Source of the DNA: Bacteroidota bacterium
GTDB taxonomy: Bacteria; Bacteroidota; Bacteroidia; Chitinophagales; Saprospiraceae
Assembly: GCA_018969455.1 (NCBI GenBank)
Contig: JAGWYI010000343.1
Location: 1-5,001, forward strand
Reading direction: 5' to 3'
Length of the DNA stretch: 5,001 bases
Shown here: one piece after another, positions 1 to 4,720 of the stretch
Layout: every line of letters begins with the position of its first letter
How positions within the stretch are numbered: the first letter of the stretch is position 1
Program-made: the position numbers and the translations under genes
Notes under the pieces: model-generated
The model's database searches: none
The model's input: the letters and a program-made list of their open reading frames with translations, nothing else
What the model was told of the DNA's origin: nothing

Positions 1-222
1 CTTTTCCCAAAACAACTCATCGTGCGGATGGATTTGGCAATGGATGTCGGTGGTTTGGAGGATGCAAATGCGGCCGTTTTTCGGGTTTTGCGCTACCACA
101 TCCGGCGCCTTATCGATGGAAAATGTTTTGTTTTGAAAAGCAAAAGGGCCGGCGCCGGCGCCGAGGCCCGCCAACAGGGAATTGCGCAAAAAGCGGCGGC
201 GGGAGTTGTTTTTTTCAGACAT
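1..222 (-). CDS. soxB: SoxB-like thiosulfohydrolase (metallophosphoesterase), N-terminal part, runs off the left edge
   Basis: Only the first 74 residues are in the window; the gene continues past position 1. Residues 7-13 read SRRRFLR, a twin-arginine (Tat) motif, followed by a short Gly/Ala-rich hydrophobic stretch (about 15-28), so the protein is probably exported folded to the periplasm. Residues 53-61 end in TTDIH, the first metal-binding DxH motif (Asp59, His61) of the calcineurin-like/5'-nucleotidase superfamily, followed by HPHDELFWE. SoxB is the Tat-exported member of this superfamily; it uses two manganese ions to hydrolyse the sulfone group from the thiosulfonate carried on SoxYZ. 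Tat export plus an adjacent TsdA-type cytochrome favours SoxB over an ordinary 5'-nucleotidase, which usually has a Sec signal. The start at 222 is chosen because it places the twin arginines near the N-terminus. It lies 50 bp after the cytochrome stop, probably in the same operon. The C-terminal domain is not visible, so the SoxB assignment is likely rather than certain. Confidence 0.68.
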   Translation of the reverse strand, partial: MSEKNNSRRRFLRNSLLAGLGAGAGPFAFQNKTFSIDKAPDVVAQNPKNGRICILQTTDIHCQIHPHDELFWEK

Positions 223-272
223 GATCGAATAGGTTGGGTTCAGGTTTGGGCATGGGTGCTTTCAGGAAGCAT

Positions 273-1433
273 TTATTTACCGCTTTTGGCTTTGTTGAAG
301 GCCACAATGGGGCCAAAAGGCCCAAATTTGTGTTGAATTTCGGGGAAACTGTCTTTATACGGGCCAAAAGGATGATCAAATGGCTTTTTCCCGATATCGG
401 GCCAGTCGGTTTGCAAAAAAGGATGGGCCGGGCGTTCCTGCGCATTGACAAAAGCTGCGACATCCCAGGCTTCTTCGTCGCTCAATTGCGGGTTTTGATA
501 GCTGGCGCCAAATGGCATGTTGGCTTTTACATAACCCGCCAGGCGCGACATCCGAAACAGGCCCGCGCCTGCATTGTAACTCATTGGCCCCCAGAGTGGC
601 GGATAATTGCGTGCGCCATCGGGCATGGGCCCGCCCTGGCCCTCCGGCCCATGGCAGGAGGCGCATTTGGCGGCATAAACCTGCCGGCCATTTTCCGGCG
701 ACGCCGGCCGGTCCAACAAAGGCACTTCCACCAAACCGGCCCCTTTGGGTTTTTGCCCCTTGGGTACGCCGGTTCCGAGCCATTGAATATAGGCCACAAT
801 AGCCTGCATCTCCCGGCTGGAGGTATCAATTGCCTGTCCGTTGAGGCTGCGCTGGAAACAGTCATTTACCCGTTTCGGGATAGTTTCGAGCATGCCCGAG
901 CGGGCGCGCAACTGCGGGTAGGTGCTCGCAACCGCTGAATAATTGTTGCCAAAGGGCTTGCTTCCGGCGTCGAGGTGGCAATTTTGGCAGTTCATGCCGT
1001 TGATGCTTCCCGGACGAACACGTCCATTTTGGCCATAATAATCCTGGGTGTTTCGGATCAGATCGGCGCCGTAGGCAATCAATTTGGCTTGATGGTCAAT
1101 TTCGGCCAGCTTCCAATCGGGCGCCTGCCATATTTTGCCGGCATCGTACGCAGGTGTGAGCGCGGCGCGCAAGGCCATGATGCGCTGACTTTCCACATAC
1201 TGGCTGGCAAAAGCCAGCCCGATTCCGCCCAGGCACAAGAGCACGGCACAAGAAAGCAGCAGCAAATGCATGTTTTGCAGGCAGCGCAACGCTTTGGGTT
1301 GGGATTGCGCGATTGCAGGATCGCTGAGGAGTTTTTTGCGTACCCATACGAGCGTGCTGCTGACTGCCCCAATGGCAATCAACAGCACGGCAATAAAGCA
1401 CCATATTCCGGGCATCCAGATTCCGGCGCCCAT
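273..1433 (-). CDS. tsdA: TsdA-family diheme cytochrome c (thiosulfate dehydrogenase / tetrathionate reductase), membrane-anchored
   Basis: 386 residues. TsdA oxidises two thiosulfates to tetrathionate, or runs in reverse, in the periplasm. Two c-type heme motifs are present: CQNCH at 149-153 and CASCH at 257-261. The TsdA framework is clear: CHLDAG after heme 1; YPQLRAR (172-178); RVNDCFQRSLNG (188-199), whose Cys192 corresponds to the family's unusual His/Cys ligand of the catalytic heme 1; PPLWGP (278-283); YVKANMPFG (301-309), with Met306 as the likely distal ligand of heme 2; then LSDEEAWDVAAFVNAQERP (317-335). The residue before Met306 is Asn, not the Lys known from Allochromatium; from memory this resembles Campylobacter TsdA, which favours tetrathionate reduction. 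The N-terminus is unusual: two hydrophobic segments (about 10-30 and 56-76) flank a basic loop (31-50), predicting a hairpin anchor with the heme domain outside, where many TsdA proteins have a simple signal peptide. The start is 1 nt after the rhodanese stop, indicating translational coupling. The family is secure; reaction direction is inference. Confidence 0.9.
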   Translation of the reverse strand: MGAGIWMPGIWCFIAVLLIAIGAVSSTLVWVRKKLLSDPAIAQSQPKALRCLQNMHLLLLSCAVLLCLGGIGLAFASQYVESQRIMALRAALTPAYDAGKIWQAPDWKLAEIDHQAKLIAYGADLIRNTQDYYGQNGRVRPGSINGMNCQNCHLDAGSKPFGNNYSAVASTYPQLRARSGMLETIPKRVNDCFQRSLNGQAIDTSSREMQAIVAYIQWLGTGVPKGQKPKGAGLVEVPLLDRPASPENGRQVYAAKCASCHGPEGQGGPMPDGARNYPPLWGPMSYNAGAGLFRMSRLAGYVKANMPFGASYQNPQLSDEEAWDVAAFVNAQERPAHPFLQTDWPDIGKKPFDHPFGPYKDSFPEIQHKFGPFGPIVAFNKAKSGK

Positions 1434-1434
1434 A

Positions 1435-1821
1435 TCAGCGAACCGTTTTTTTGCCTTTGGCCAACCAGTCGTTCATGCCACCGCTGTAATCATACACTTT
1501 TGTAAAACCCAGTTTGGTCATTTGCGCGGCAGCGCGCGGGCTGCGCCCCCCGGCCGCACAATACACAATCACCGGCTTGTCTTTCTTCAACTGGCTCAAT
1601 TGTGCCTGAAAATCCGGACTGTTGAAATTGATGTTGACGGCGCCTTCAATTTTTCCGGTATTTTGCAATTCAGCAGGCGTGCGTACATCCACCAATTGCA
1701 CATTCGGATCAGATTTCAGCATCGCCTCGGTTTGGTTTGCATCTAATTTGCTTTGTGCCCGGGTATCAGGCGAACAGGCAAAAGTGAACAAACCCAAGGC
1801 AAAAAACAACATTTTTTTCAT
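1435..1821 (-). CDS. Exported rhodanese-like sulfurtransferase, probable lipoprotein
   Basis: 128 residues from the ATG at 1821. The reading frame is open to 1893, but starting at 1821 gives a clean signal sequence: MKK, a hydrophobic core (4-15) and a Cys at 16 in the context FTFAC-SPD. This suggests a lipid-anchored protein, although the lipobox is imperfect (Thr at -3, Phe at -2); cleavage after TRA (20-22) is the alternative. The rest is one rhodanese domain: DVRTPAEL at 45-52, the active-site loop CAAGGRS with Cys88, and GGMNDWL at 114-120. Such proteins carry a persulfide on the active Cys and transfer sulfane sulfur; a periplasmic location would give it access to thiosulfate, polythionates or persulfides. 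The stop lies 1 nt before the TsdA-type cytochrome start, and the gene begins 25 bp after the second YeeE half, so it belongs to the transport/oxidation operon. The natural substrate cannot be read from sequence. Confidence 0.88.
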   Translation of the reverse strand: MKKMLFFALGLFTFACSPDTRAQSKLDANQTEAMLKSDPNVQLVDVRTPAELQNTGKIEGAVNINFNSPDFQAQLSQLKKDKPVIVYCAAGGRSPRAAAQMTKLGFTKVYDYSGGMNDWLAKGKKTVR

Positions 1822-1846
1822 GATAATCAATTGTTTAGGTAAAAAA

Positions 1847-2356
1847 TCAAACCAAGTATTTTCGGAAATACCCATATACCCAGGTACCCGCAATGGCAGA
1901 AAGGAGGGTAATGCCGGCAGCCAAAAATCCGGCGCCTACCTGCAAAAACAAAGGGCCCGGGCAGGCGCCTGTGAGCGCCCAACCAAAGCCAAATAGCAGC
2001 CCGCCGTATATTTGACCGCGGTAAAACGGCTTTTTATTAAACATAACCGGCTCTCCATAAATGGTTTTTATGTTAAATCTTTTAATTAACTGCACAGAAA
2101 CCATACCTACCAGTACGGCAACGCCAATCACGCCGTACATGTGAAACGACTGCAGGCGAAACATCTCCTGAATGCGAAACCAGGAAATGACTTCGGCTTT
2201 TACCAGTGTCACCCCAAATACAAACCCAACAAAAAGATATTTAAAATTGTGTGTCCAGGGCTCTACCAATTTGGAATCGTTGATGCACATGGCATCCAGG
2301 GAGCGTACTTCAAAATCGGTATTGGTTTCCAGCGCGGGTTGATCGATGTGTTGCAT
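1847..2356 (-). CDS. YeeE/YedE-family sulfur-compound transporter, C-terminal half protein (DUF6691 type)
   Basis: 169 residues. After a polar cytoplasmic-looking N-terminus (1-36) there are about four membrane segments (about 38-57, 71-91, 114-131 and 137-160). The conserved block RIQEMFRLQSFHMYG (61-75) and the loop GFGWALTGACPGP (113-125, with Cys122) are hallmarks of the second half of YeeE/YedE transporters. Full-length members such as Spirochaeta thermophila TsuA import thiosulfate across the inner membrane, passing it along conserved cysteines. Here the family is split in two genes; this half starts 10 bp after the stop of the other, so the two are almost certainly co-translated and assemble together. 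The neighbouring rhodanese and TsdA/SoxB-like genes agree with thiosulfate, sulfide or persulfide movement. The exact substrate and direction are inferred. Confidence 0.87.
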   Translation of the reverse strand: MQHIDQPALETNTDFEVRSLDAMCINDSKLVEPWTHNFKYLFVGFVFGVTLVKAEVISWFRIQEMFRLQSFHMYGVIGVAVLVGMVSVQLIKRFNIKTIYGEPVMFNKKPFYRGQIYGGLLFGFGWALTGACPGPLFLQVGAGFLAAGITLLSAIAGTWVYGYFRKYLV

Positions 2357-2366
2357 GGTTTTTTGT

Positions 2367-2933
2367 TTAAAAGAGTTTAAAAATCAAAGGCAAACCGAAG
2401 TGGGTCATGATAAAACCGCCGGCCATAAAGGAGATGGTAGCAACCAAAGAAGGCCATTGCAGGTTCGATAAACCGCTGATGGCATGTCCGCTGGTACAGC
2501 CGCCGCCATAACGGGTGCCAAAACCCACCAAAAAACCGCCTAAAACCAGAAAAATAAATCCTTTTAAACTTAAAACATGCGCTATTCCGAACAAATCATC
2601 GGGCATCATGGCCGAAAAGTCCTGTACGCCCAGCTGTGACAAATCGGAGCGTGTGGCATCGGCAATTTGAAAACCGCTTGGGTCGCGCAGCACCGTGCTT
2701 GCAATTACAGCGCCGACAAAAGCGCCGCCCACAAAAAACAGGTTCCAGGCTTCTTTTTTCCAATCATATTTGAAAAAGTCAATGCCTGCCGGAAAACAAG
2801 CCGCACAGATGTGCCGCAAATTGGAAGAAATACCGAAAACCCGGTTTCCAAGCAGCAACAGGATGGGGACAATCAGCCCGATTATGGCTCCGGCAACCGA
2901 CCAGTGCCAGGGTTTGGAGAGCAATTCGATCAT
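2367..2933 (-). CDS. YeeE/YedE-family sulfur-compound transporter, N-terminal half protein
   Basis: 188 residues from the ATG at 2933. The frame is open to 3008, but the start MIELLSKPWHW is preferred because family members begin just before this PW-W membrane entry and because the upstream extension would cover a candidate promoter and operator. Membrane segments lie at about 12-30, 63-81, 121-139 and 160-178. Family signatures are GISSNLRHICAACFP (34-48, with Cys43 and Cys46) and RYGGGCTSGHAISGLS (141-156, with Cys146 and His150), the GC-TSGH motif lining the transport path in YeeE proteins. It is the first gene after the candidate promoter at 3006-3036 and is followed after 10 bp by the C-terminal half. 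The pair probably forms one transporter for thiosulfate or a related sulfur species. The upstream SQR remnant ends about 105 bp before this start. Confidence 0.88.
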   Translation of the reverse strand: MIELLSKPWHWSVAGAIIGLIVPILLLLGNRVFGISSNLRHICAACFPAGIDFFKYDWKKEAWNLFFVGGAFVGAVIASTVLRDPSGFQIADATRSDLSQLGVQDFSAMMPDDLFGIAHVLSLKGFIFLVLGGFLVGFGTRYGGGCTSGHAISGLSNLQWPSLVATISFMAGGFIMTHFGLPLIFKLF

Positions 2934-2964
2934 AACAGGGTATGTAAATAGGTAAACGAATGGG

Positions 2965-3009
2965 TTTGCAAGTCGACCTGAATGCCTGAGCAGTCGGGCA
3001 ACTTGCAAA
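2965..3009. repeat. 9-bp perfect inverted repeat, candidate operator upstream of the YeeE pair
   Basis: TTTGCAAGT (2965-2973) and ACTTGCAAA (3001-3009) are perfect inverted copies separated by 27 bp. Inside lies a shorter hairpin, TGCCTGA (2983-2989) with TCGGGCA (2994-3000), which has one G·T pair. The outer right arm overlaps the candidate -7 promoter element, so a bound regulator could block transcription of the YeeE operon. There is no T-run on either side, which argues against a terminator. No regulator gene is in the window. Confidence 0.5.
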
Positions 3010-3036
3010 TTTGACTCTTTTTTATCAAACCAACAA
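3006..3036 (-). promoter_or_regulatory. Candidate Bacteroidota-type promoter for the YeeE-rhodanese-TsdA-SoxB operon
   Basis: On the minus strand a TTG (3036-3034) is followed after 20 bp by CAAATTTG (3013-3006), one mismatch from the TAnnTTTG -7 element of Bacteroidota, with the usual spacing. Transcription would start near 3000 and give a leader of roughly 70 nt before the ATG at 2933. The site lies immediately downstream of the SQR remnant's stop. The motif is short and degenerate, so this is tentative. Confidence 0.35.
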
Positions 3037-3038
3037 GG

Positions 3039-3475
3039 TTATGCCATTCCGCGTAAAATGGCATTCCAGTACATGCGGGGCAATACTTGTTTTTTCAACT
3101 TATACATCGACCAGCGTTCTTTGGATTGATCGAAGGGAAAAGTTTCAATGGGGTTGTTGTTGTAGTCGAACTCGGCCAAAACCAGTTTTCCGTAGCCCGT
3201 TACCAGGGGACAGGAGGTATATCCGATGTATTCCATGCTCGGTGTTTTGCTTTCCATTACATCCAACAGATTTTGAACCAGCACAGGCGCTTGTTTGCGG
3301 ATGGCGGCTCCGGTTTTAGAAATGGGCAGGCCGGCGGCATCGCCCAGGGCAAACACCGCTATTGCACATCGCATTTGTGCAGAATCTTGTGTTTTCGGAA
3401 ATAATCGGTTGCCAGATACATGATTTTATGCGGGGCATAGAATATACTTGATCTTCCATCATGTAGTGGTTTAAA
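3039..3475 (-). pseudogene. sqr: Sulfide:quinone oxidoreductase remnant: N-terminus missing, internal deletions, frame broken
   Basis: Two pieces of a human/SqrB-type SQR (normally about 400-430 residues) lie in different frames. Piece A (about 3475-3362) reads FKPLHDGRSSIFY, then PHKIMYLATDYFRKH, then HKCDVQ and a TAG stop (3361-3359). It matches the mid-protein region just after the first redox cysteine. Normal proteins have a segment like TFPxTPxKCAGAP between these blocks; here FYAPHKIMYL is joined directly, so about 11 residues and the redox Cys (Cys201 in human SQOR) are gone. Piece B (about 3356-3039) begins VFALGDAAGLPISKTGAAIRKQAP and runs intact to the normal C-terminus, including IGYTSCPLVTGYGK with the second redox Cys and DQSKERWSMYKLKK. 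About 100 residues are missing between A and B. The N-terminal FAD-binding GxGxxG region is absent; the DNA before piece A is the neighbour's terminator. SQR oxidises sulfide to sulfane sulfur and reduces quinone; this copy cannot. An assembly collapse is the main alternative to true decay. Confidence 0.85.
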
Positions 3476-3480
3476 ATTGA

Positions 3481-3531
3481 AAAAAAACAAGCGTGAAACA
3501 CCAGGAGGGCTAATTAAGCCCGCCGGTGTTT
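3481..3531 (-). terminator. Rho-independent terminator after the DUF2892-type gene
   Basis: On the minus strand an outer stem AAACACC (3531-3525) / GGTGTTT (3502-3496) encloses a perfect inner stem GGGCT (3521-3517) / AGCCC (3511-3507) with a 5-nt loop and a small internal bulge. It is followed within 5 nt by a TTGTTTTTTT run (3490-3481). The TAG stop of the membrane protein (3512-3510) falls in the inner loop/stem, so transcription from 4077 probably ends here and the YeeE operon needs its own promoter. Confidence 0.75.
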
Positions 3532-3752
3532 CGCACTTCTTCATATTGAACAGTTGAAGTCTCTGTTTCCGGTGGGTTCCGATGGTTTGGCGCGCATCCT
3601 CCCACCCCGCAACAGCCCATGTTGAACCAAGCTTGCACGCCAAACAATATACCGAATGGCAGCATAATCCAATCTGCCGTAGTAAAAACGAGGTAGAAAG
3701 CCCAGACAGCCATACCTGCACGCAATACCCGCATTAAATCCAATTGCTTCAT
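3510..3752 (-). CDS. Small DUF2892-type membrane protein with a CCGxGGC cysteine cluster
   Basis: 80 residues, starting at ATG 3752. A short basic N-terminus is followed by two closely spaced hydrophobic segments (about 10-26 and 28-42), the hairpin arrangement of DUF2892 proteins. Then comes GCCGVGGC (46-53, with Cys47, Cys48 and Cys53) and a polar tail of about 27 residues. It starts 16 bp after the rhodanese stop. In E. coli YgaP a rhodanese domain is fused to a two-helix DUF2892 membrane domain; here the two parts are adjacent separate genes, so the protein may anchor the rhodanese or receive sulfane sulfur on its cysteines. That is inference. The precise family is recognised from general pattern (length, hairpin, Cys cluster) rather than a unique motif. 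A terminator closes the two-gene unit. Confidence 0.75.
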   Translation of the reverse strand: MKQLDLMRVLRAGMAVWAFYLVFTTADWIMLPFGILFGVQAWFNMGCCGVGGCAPNHRNPPETETSTVQYEEVRNTGGLN

Positions 3753-3768
3753 ACAGCCTTATTTTAAT

Positions 3769-4077
3769 TTAGTTGGCCAAAGGCCCGCTCCAGTACATCA
3801 TACCGCCCTGAAGGTTATATAATTTTTCAAAGCCCATTTGCGCCATGGCGGCACATGCCTGCATCGACCGGTTTCCGCTGCGGCAGTACACCAAATAGGT
3901 TAAATCTTTGGAAAGGGCAGCGAACTGATTGGCTGCATCCGGCGACATGATGTCGATGTTTTTTGCGCCGGGCACAAAGCCTTGCATCATCTCCATTGGG
4001 CTTCGAACGTCTAATACAACGGTTCCGGGCTCCTCCATGAGGCGCAAAAAGGTTTCCTGTGTGATGTTTTGAAACAT
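3769..4077 (-). CDS. Cytoplasmic single-domain rhodanese sulfurtransferase
   Basis: 102 residues with no signal peptide, the usual length of a stand-alone single-domain rhodanese such as GlpE. DVRSPMEM at 23-30, the GFVPGAKNID block (33-42), the active-site loop CRSGNRS with Cys65 (65-71), and GGMMYWSGPL (91-100) complete the domain. The CRxGxR form of the loop is that of catalytically active sulfurtransferases, which take sulfane sulfur as a Cys persulfide and pass it to thiols or proteins. It is the first gene of a two-gene unit with the DUF2892-type membrane protein 16 bp downstream, resembling a split YgaP. The start at 4077 has no Shine-Dalgarno sequence; a perfect TAnnTTTG element lies only 2 nt upstream. 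In its cluster it probably handled sulfane sulfur made by the now broken SQR. Confidence 0.92.
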   Translation of the reverse strand: MFQNITQETFLRLMEEPGTVVLDVRSPMEMMQGFVPGAKNIDIMSPDAANQFAALSKDLTYLVYCRSGNRSMQACAAMAQMGFEKLYNLQGGMMYWSGPLAN

Positions 4078-4079
4078 TT

Positions 4080-4087
4080 CAAATTTA
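4080..4087 (-). promoter_or_regulatory. Perfect TAnnTTTG element directly before the rhodanese start
   Basis: On the minus strand TAAATTTG (4087-4080) matches the Bacteroidota -7 consensus exactly. It ends 2 nt before the ATG at 4077, so a transcript from it would be nearly leaderless. A TTG lies about 15 bp further upstream, shorter than the usual 17-23 bp. The region is AT-rich, so a chance match is possible. Confidence 0.3.
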
Positions 4088-4094
4088 ATTTTAA

Positions 4095-4192
4095 AGCCCC
4101 TGCAAAAACTTGCTGCAGGCGGCTAAGTGACTGATGCTGCAAAGGTGCAGGGAAGCCGCTTCCCAAACATTGCCTCAAACGGGGAAGCAATG
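4095..4192. repeat. Cluster of overlapping short inverted repeats in the divergent intergenic region
   Basis: AGCC-CCTGCA (4095-4104) pairs with TGCAGG-c-GGCT (4114-4124), a 10-bp stem with one bulge. CTGCA (4137-4141) pairs with TGCAG (4146-4150) across a 4-nt loop. GGGAAGC (4150-4156) and GCTTCCC (4158-4164) form a 15-bp dyad, and the same GCTTCCC can pair with a second GGGAAGC at 4182-4188. CATTGC (4168-4173) is inverted as GCAATG (4187-4192). Several of these pairings exclude each other. Together with the repeat at 4190-4251 this occupies most of the 241-bp gene-free stretch between the divergent rhodanese and DUF983 genes. No tRNA or known riboswitch is recognised. Confidence 0.55.
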
Positions 4193-4251
4193 GTACTTTT
4201 CAACGATTTCGGTGCGGTCTTTTGTGCCATAAAATCTTTGAATAGTACCAT
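4190..4251. repeat. Long near-perfect inverted repeat (20-bp arms, 18 matching)
   Basis: The left arm 4190-4209 starts ATGGTACT and the right arm 4232-4251 ends AGTACCAT. Comparing the left arm with the reverse complement of the right, 18 of 20 positions agree (mismatches at arm positions 9 and 15), with a 22-bp spacer (4210-4231). It lies about 70 bp before the DUF983 start and outside any supported gene. The left arm overlaps a weak promoter-like match on the plus strand (TTG at 4170-4172, 21 bp, then TACTTTTC at 4194-4201). It could be an operator, an RNA hairpin or a remnant of a small mobile repeat; no T-run follows either arm. Confidence 0.7.
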
Positions 4252-4318
4252 CGATCCGGGAAGAATTCACCGATCTTTGCCCGAAAATTGTCCTTCTTTA
4301 CAGCTTAACCCAAAGCGC

Positions 4319-4720
4319 ATGTCATTTTTACAGAAAGGAAGCAAATCCTACAGCATTTTTTACCTGAAATGCCCGCGCTGCCACGAGGGCGAAATGTTTG
4401 AAACCGGCAGCTGGTCTTTCAAAAAATCGTTCGACATGCTCGAGCGTTGCCCCAAATGCGACCTGAATTACTACCCCGAACCGGGGTATTACTACGGTTC
4501 CATGTTTATTTCCTACATCTGGACAGGCTGGTTTTGCCTCTTGTTTATGGGTGTATTTTTTTGGGGCCTGGGTTTTTCACAAAACACCGCCTGGGCTTTA
4601 CTGATCGCCTTTATGATCATCAACTTCGTTTACATATTTCGTATTTCCCGCCTGATGTGGATCAACATCAACGTCCGGTACGACGCGCATGCGATTGAAA
4701 AACAAAACCAGCCAAAGTGA
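4319..4720 (+). CDS. DUF983 family zinc-ribbon membrane protein
   Basis: 133 residues. Two zinc-binding pairs, CPRC (18-21) and CPKC (44-47), form a treble-clef/ribbon-like N-terminal domain. Next comes the family hallmark EPGYYYGSM (54-62), then two membrane helices (about 63-85 and 91-109) and a short charged tail. This is the full DUF983 layout, common in Bacteroidota and Alphaproteobacteria; its biochemical role is not established. The frame is open to 4127, but the ATG at 4319 is chosen because family members begin shortly before the first CPRC and the upstream residues lie in the repeat-rich intergenic region. The stop overlaps the GTG start of the next gene by 3 nt, implying coupled translation. 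It is divergent from the sulfur cluster, with no visible functional link. Confidence 0.9.
   Translation: MSFLQKGSKSYSIFYLKCPRCHEGEMFETGSWSFKKSFDMLERCPKCDLNYYPEPGYYYGSMFISYIWTGWFCLLFMGVFFWGLGFSQNTAWALLIAFMIINFVYIFRISRLMWININVRYDAHAIEKQNQPK

Noticed and set aside
145..170. GGCGCC-rich repeat
   Set aside because: It encodes the Gly/Ala-rich part of the SoxB-like Tat signal peptide, so coding constraint explains it.
234..938. Long plus-strand open frame of 234 codons
   Set aside because: It lies antisense to the TsdA-type cytochrome, whose heme motifs and family blocks are unmistakable on the minus strand; the plus-strand translation matches no family I recognise.
975..1746. Plus-strand open frames opposite the cytochrome and lipoprotein rhodanese
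   Set aside because: They are complementary-strand shadows of two well-supported minus-strand genes and have no recognisable domains.
1822..1893. Longer start for the lipoprotein rhodanese at 1893
   Set aside because: It would overlap the end of the second YeeE half and bury the signal sequence; ATG at 1821 gives a normal signal.
2934..3008. Longer start for the first YeeE half at 3008
   Set aside because: The added residues are not typical of the family, and the stretch contains the candidate promoter and operator; ATG at 2933 matches the usual N-terminus.
3316..3501. Minus-strand 61-codon frame across the SQR remnant
   Set aside because: It is the third frame over the remnant; its translation matches nothing, while the other two frames carry clear SQR pieces.
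4127..4318. N-terminal extension of the DUF983 frame
   Set aside because: The extra 64 residues fall in the repeat-rich intergenic DNA, show no domain, and DUF983 proteins normally start close to the first CPRC.
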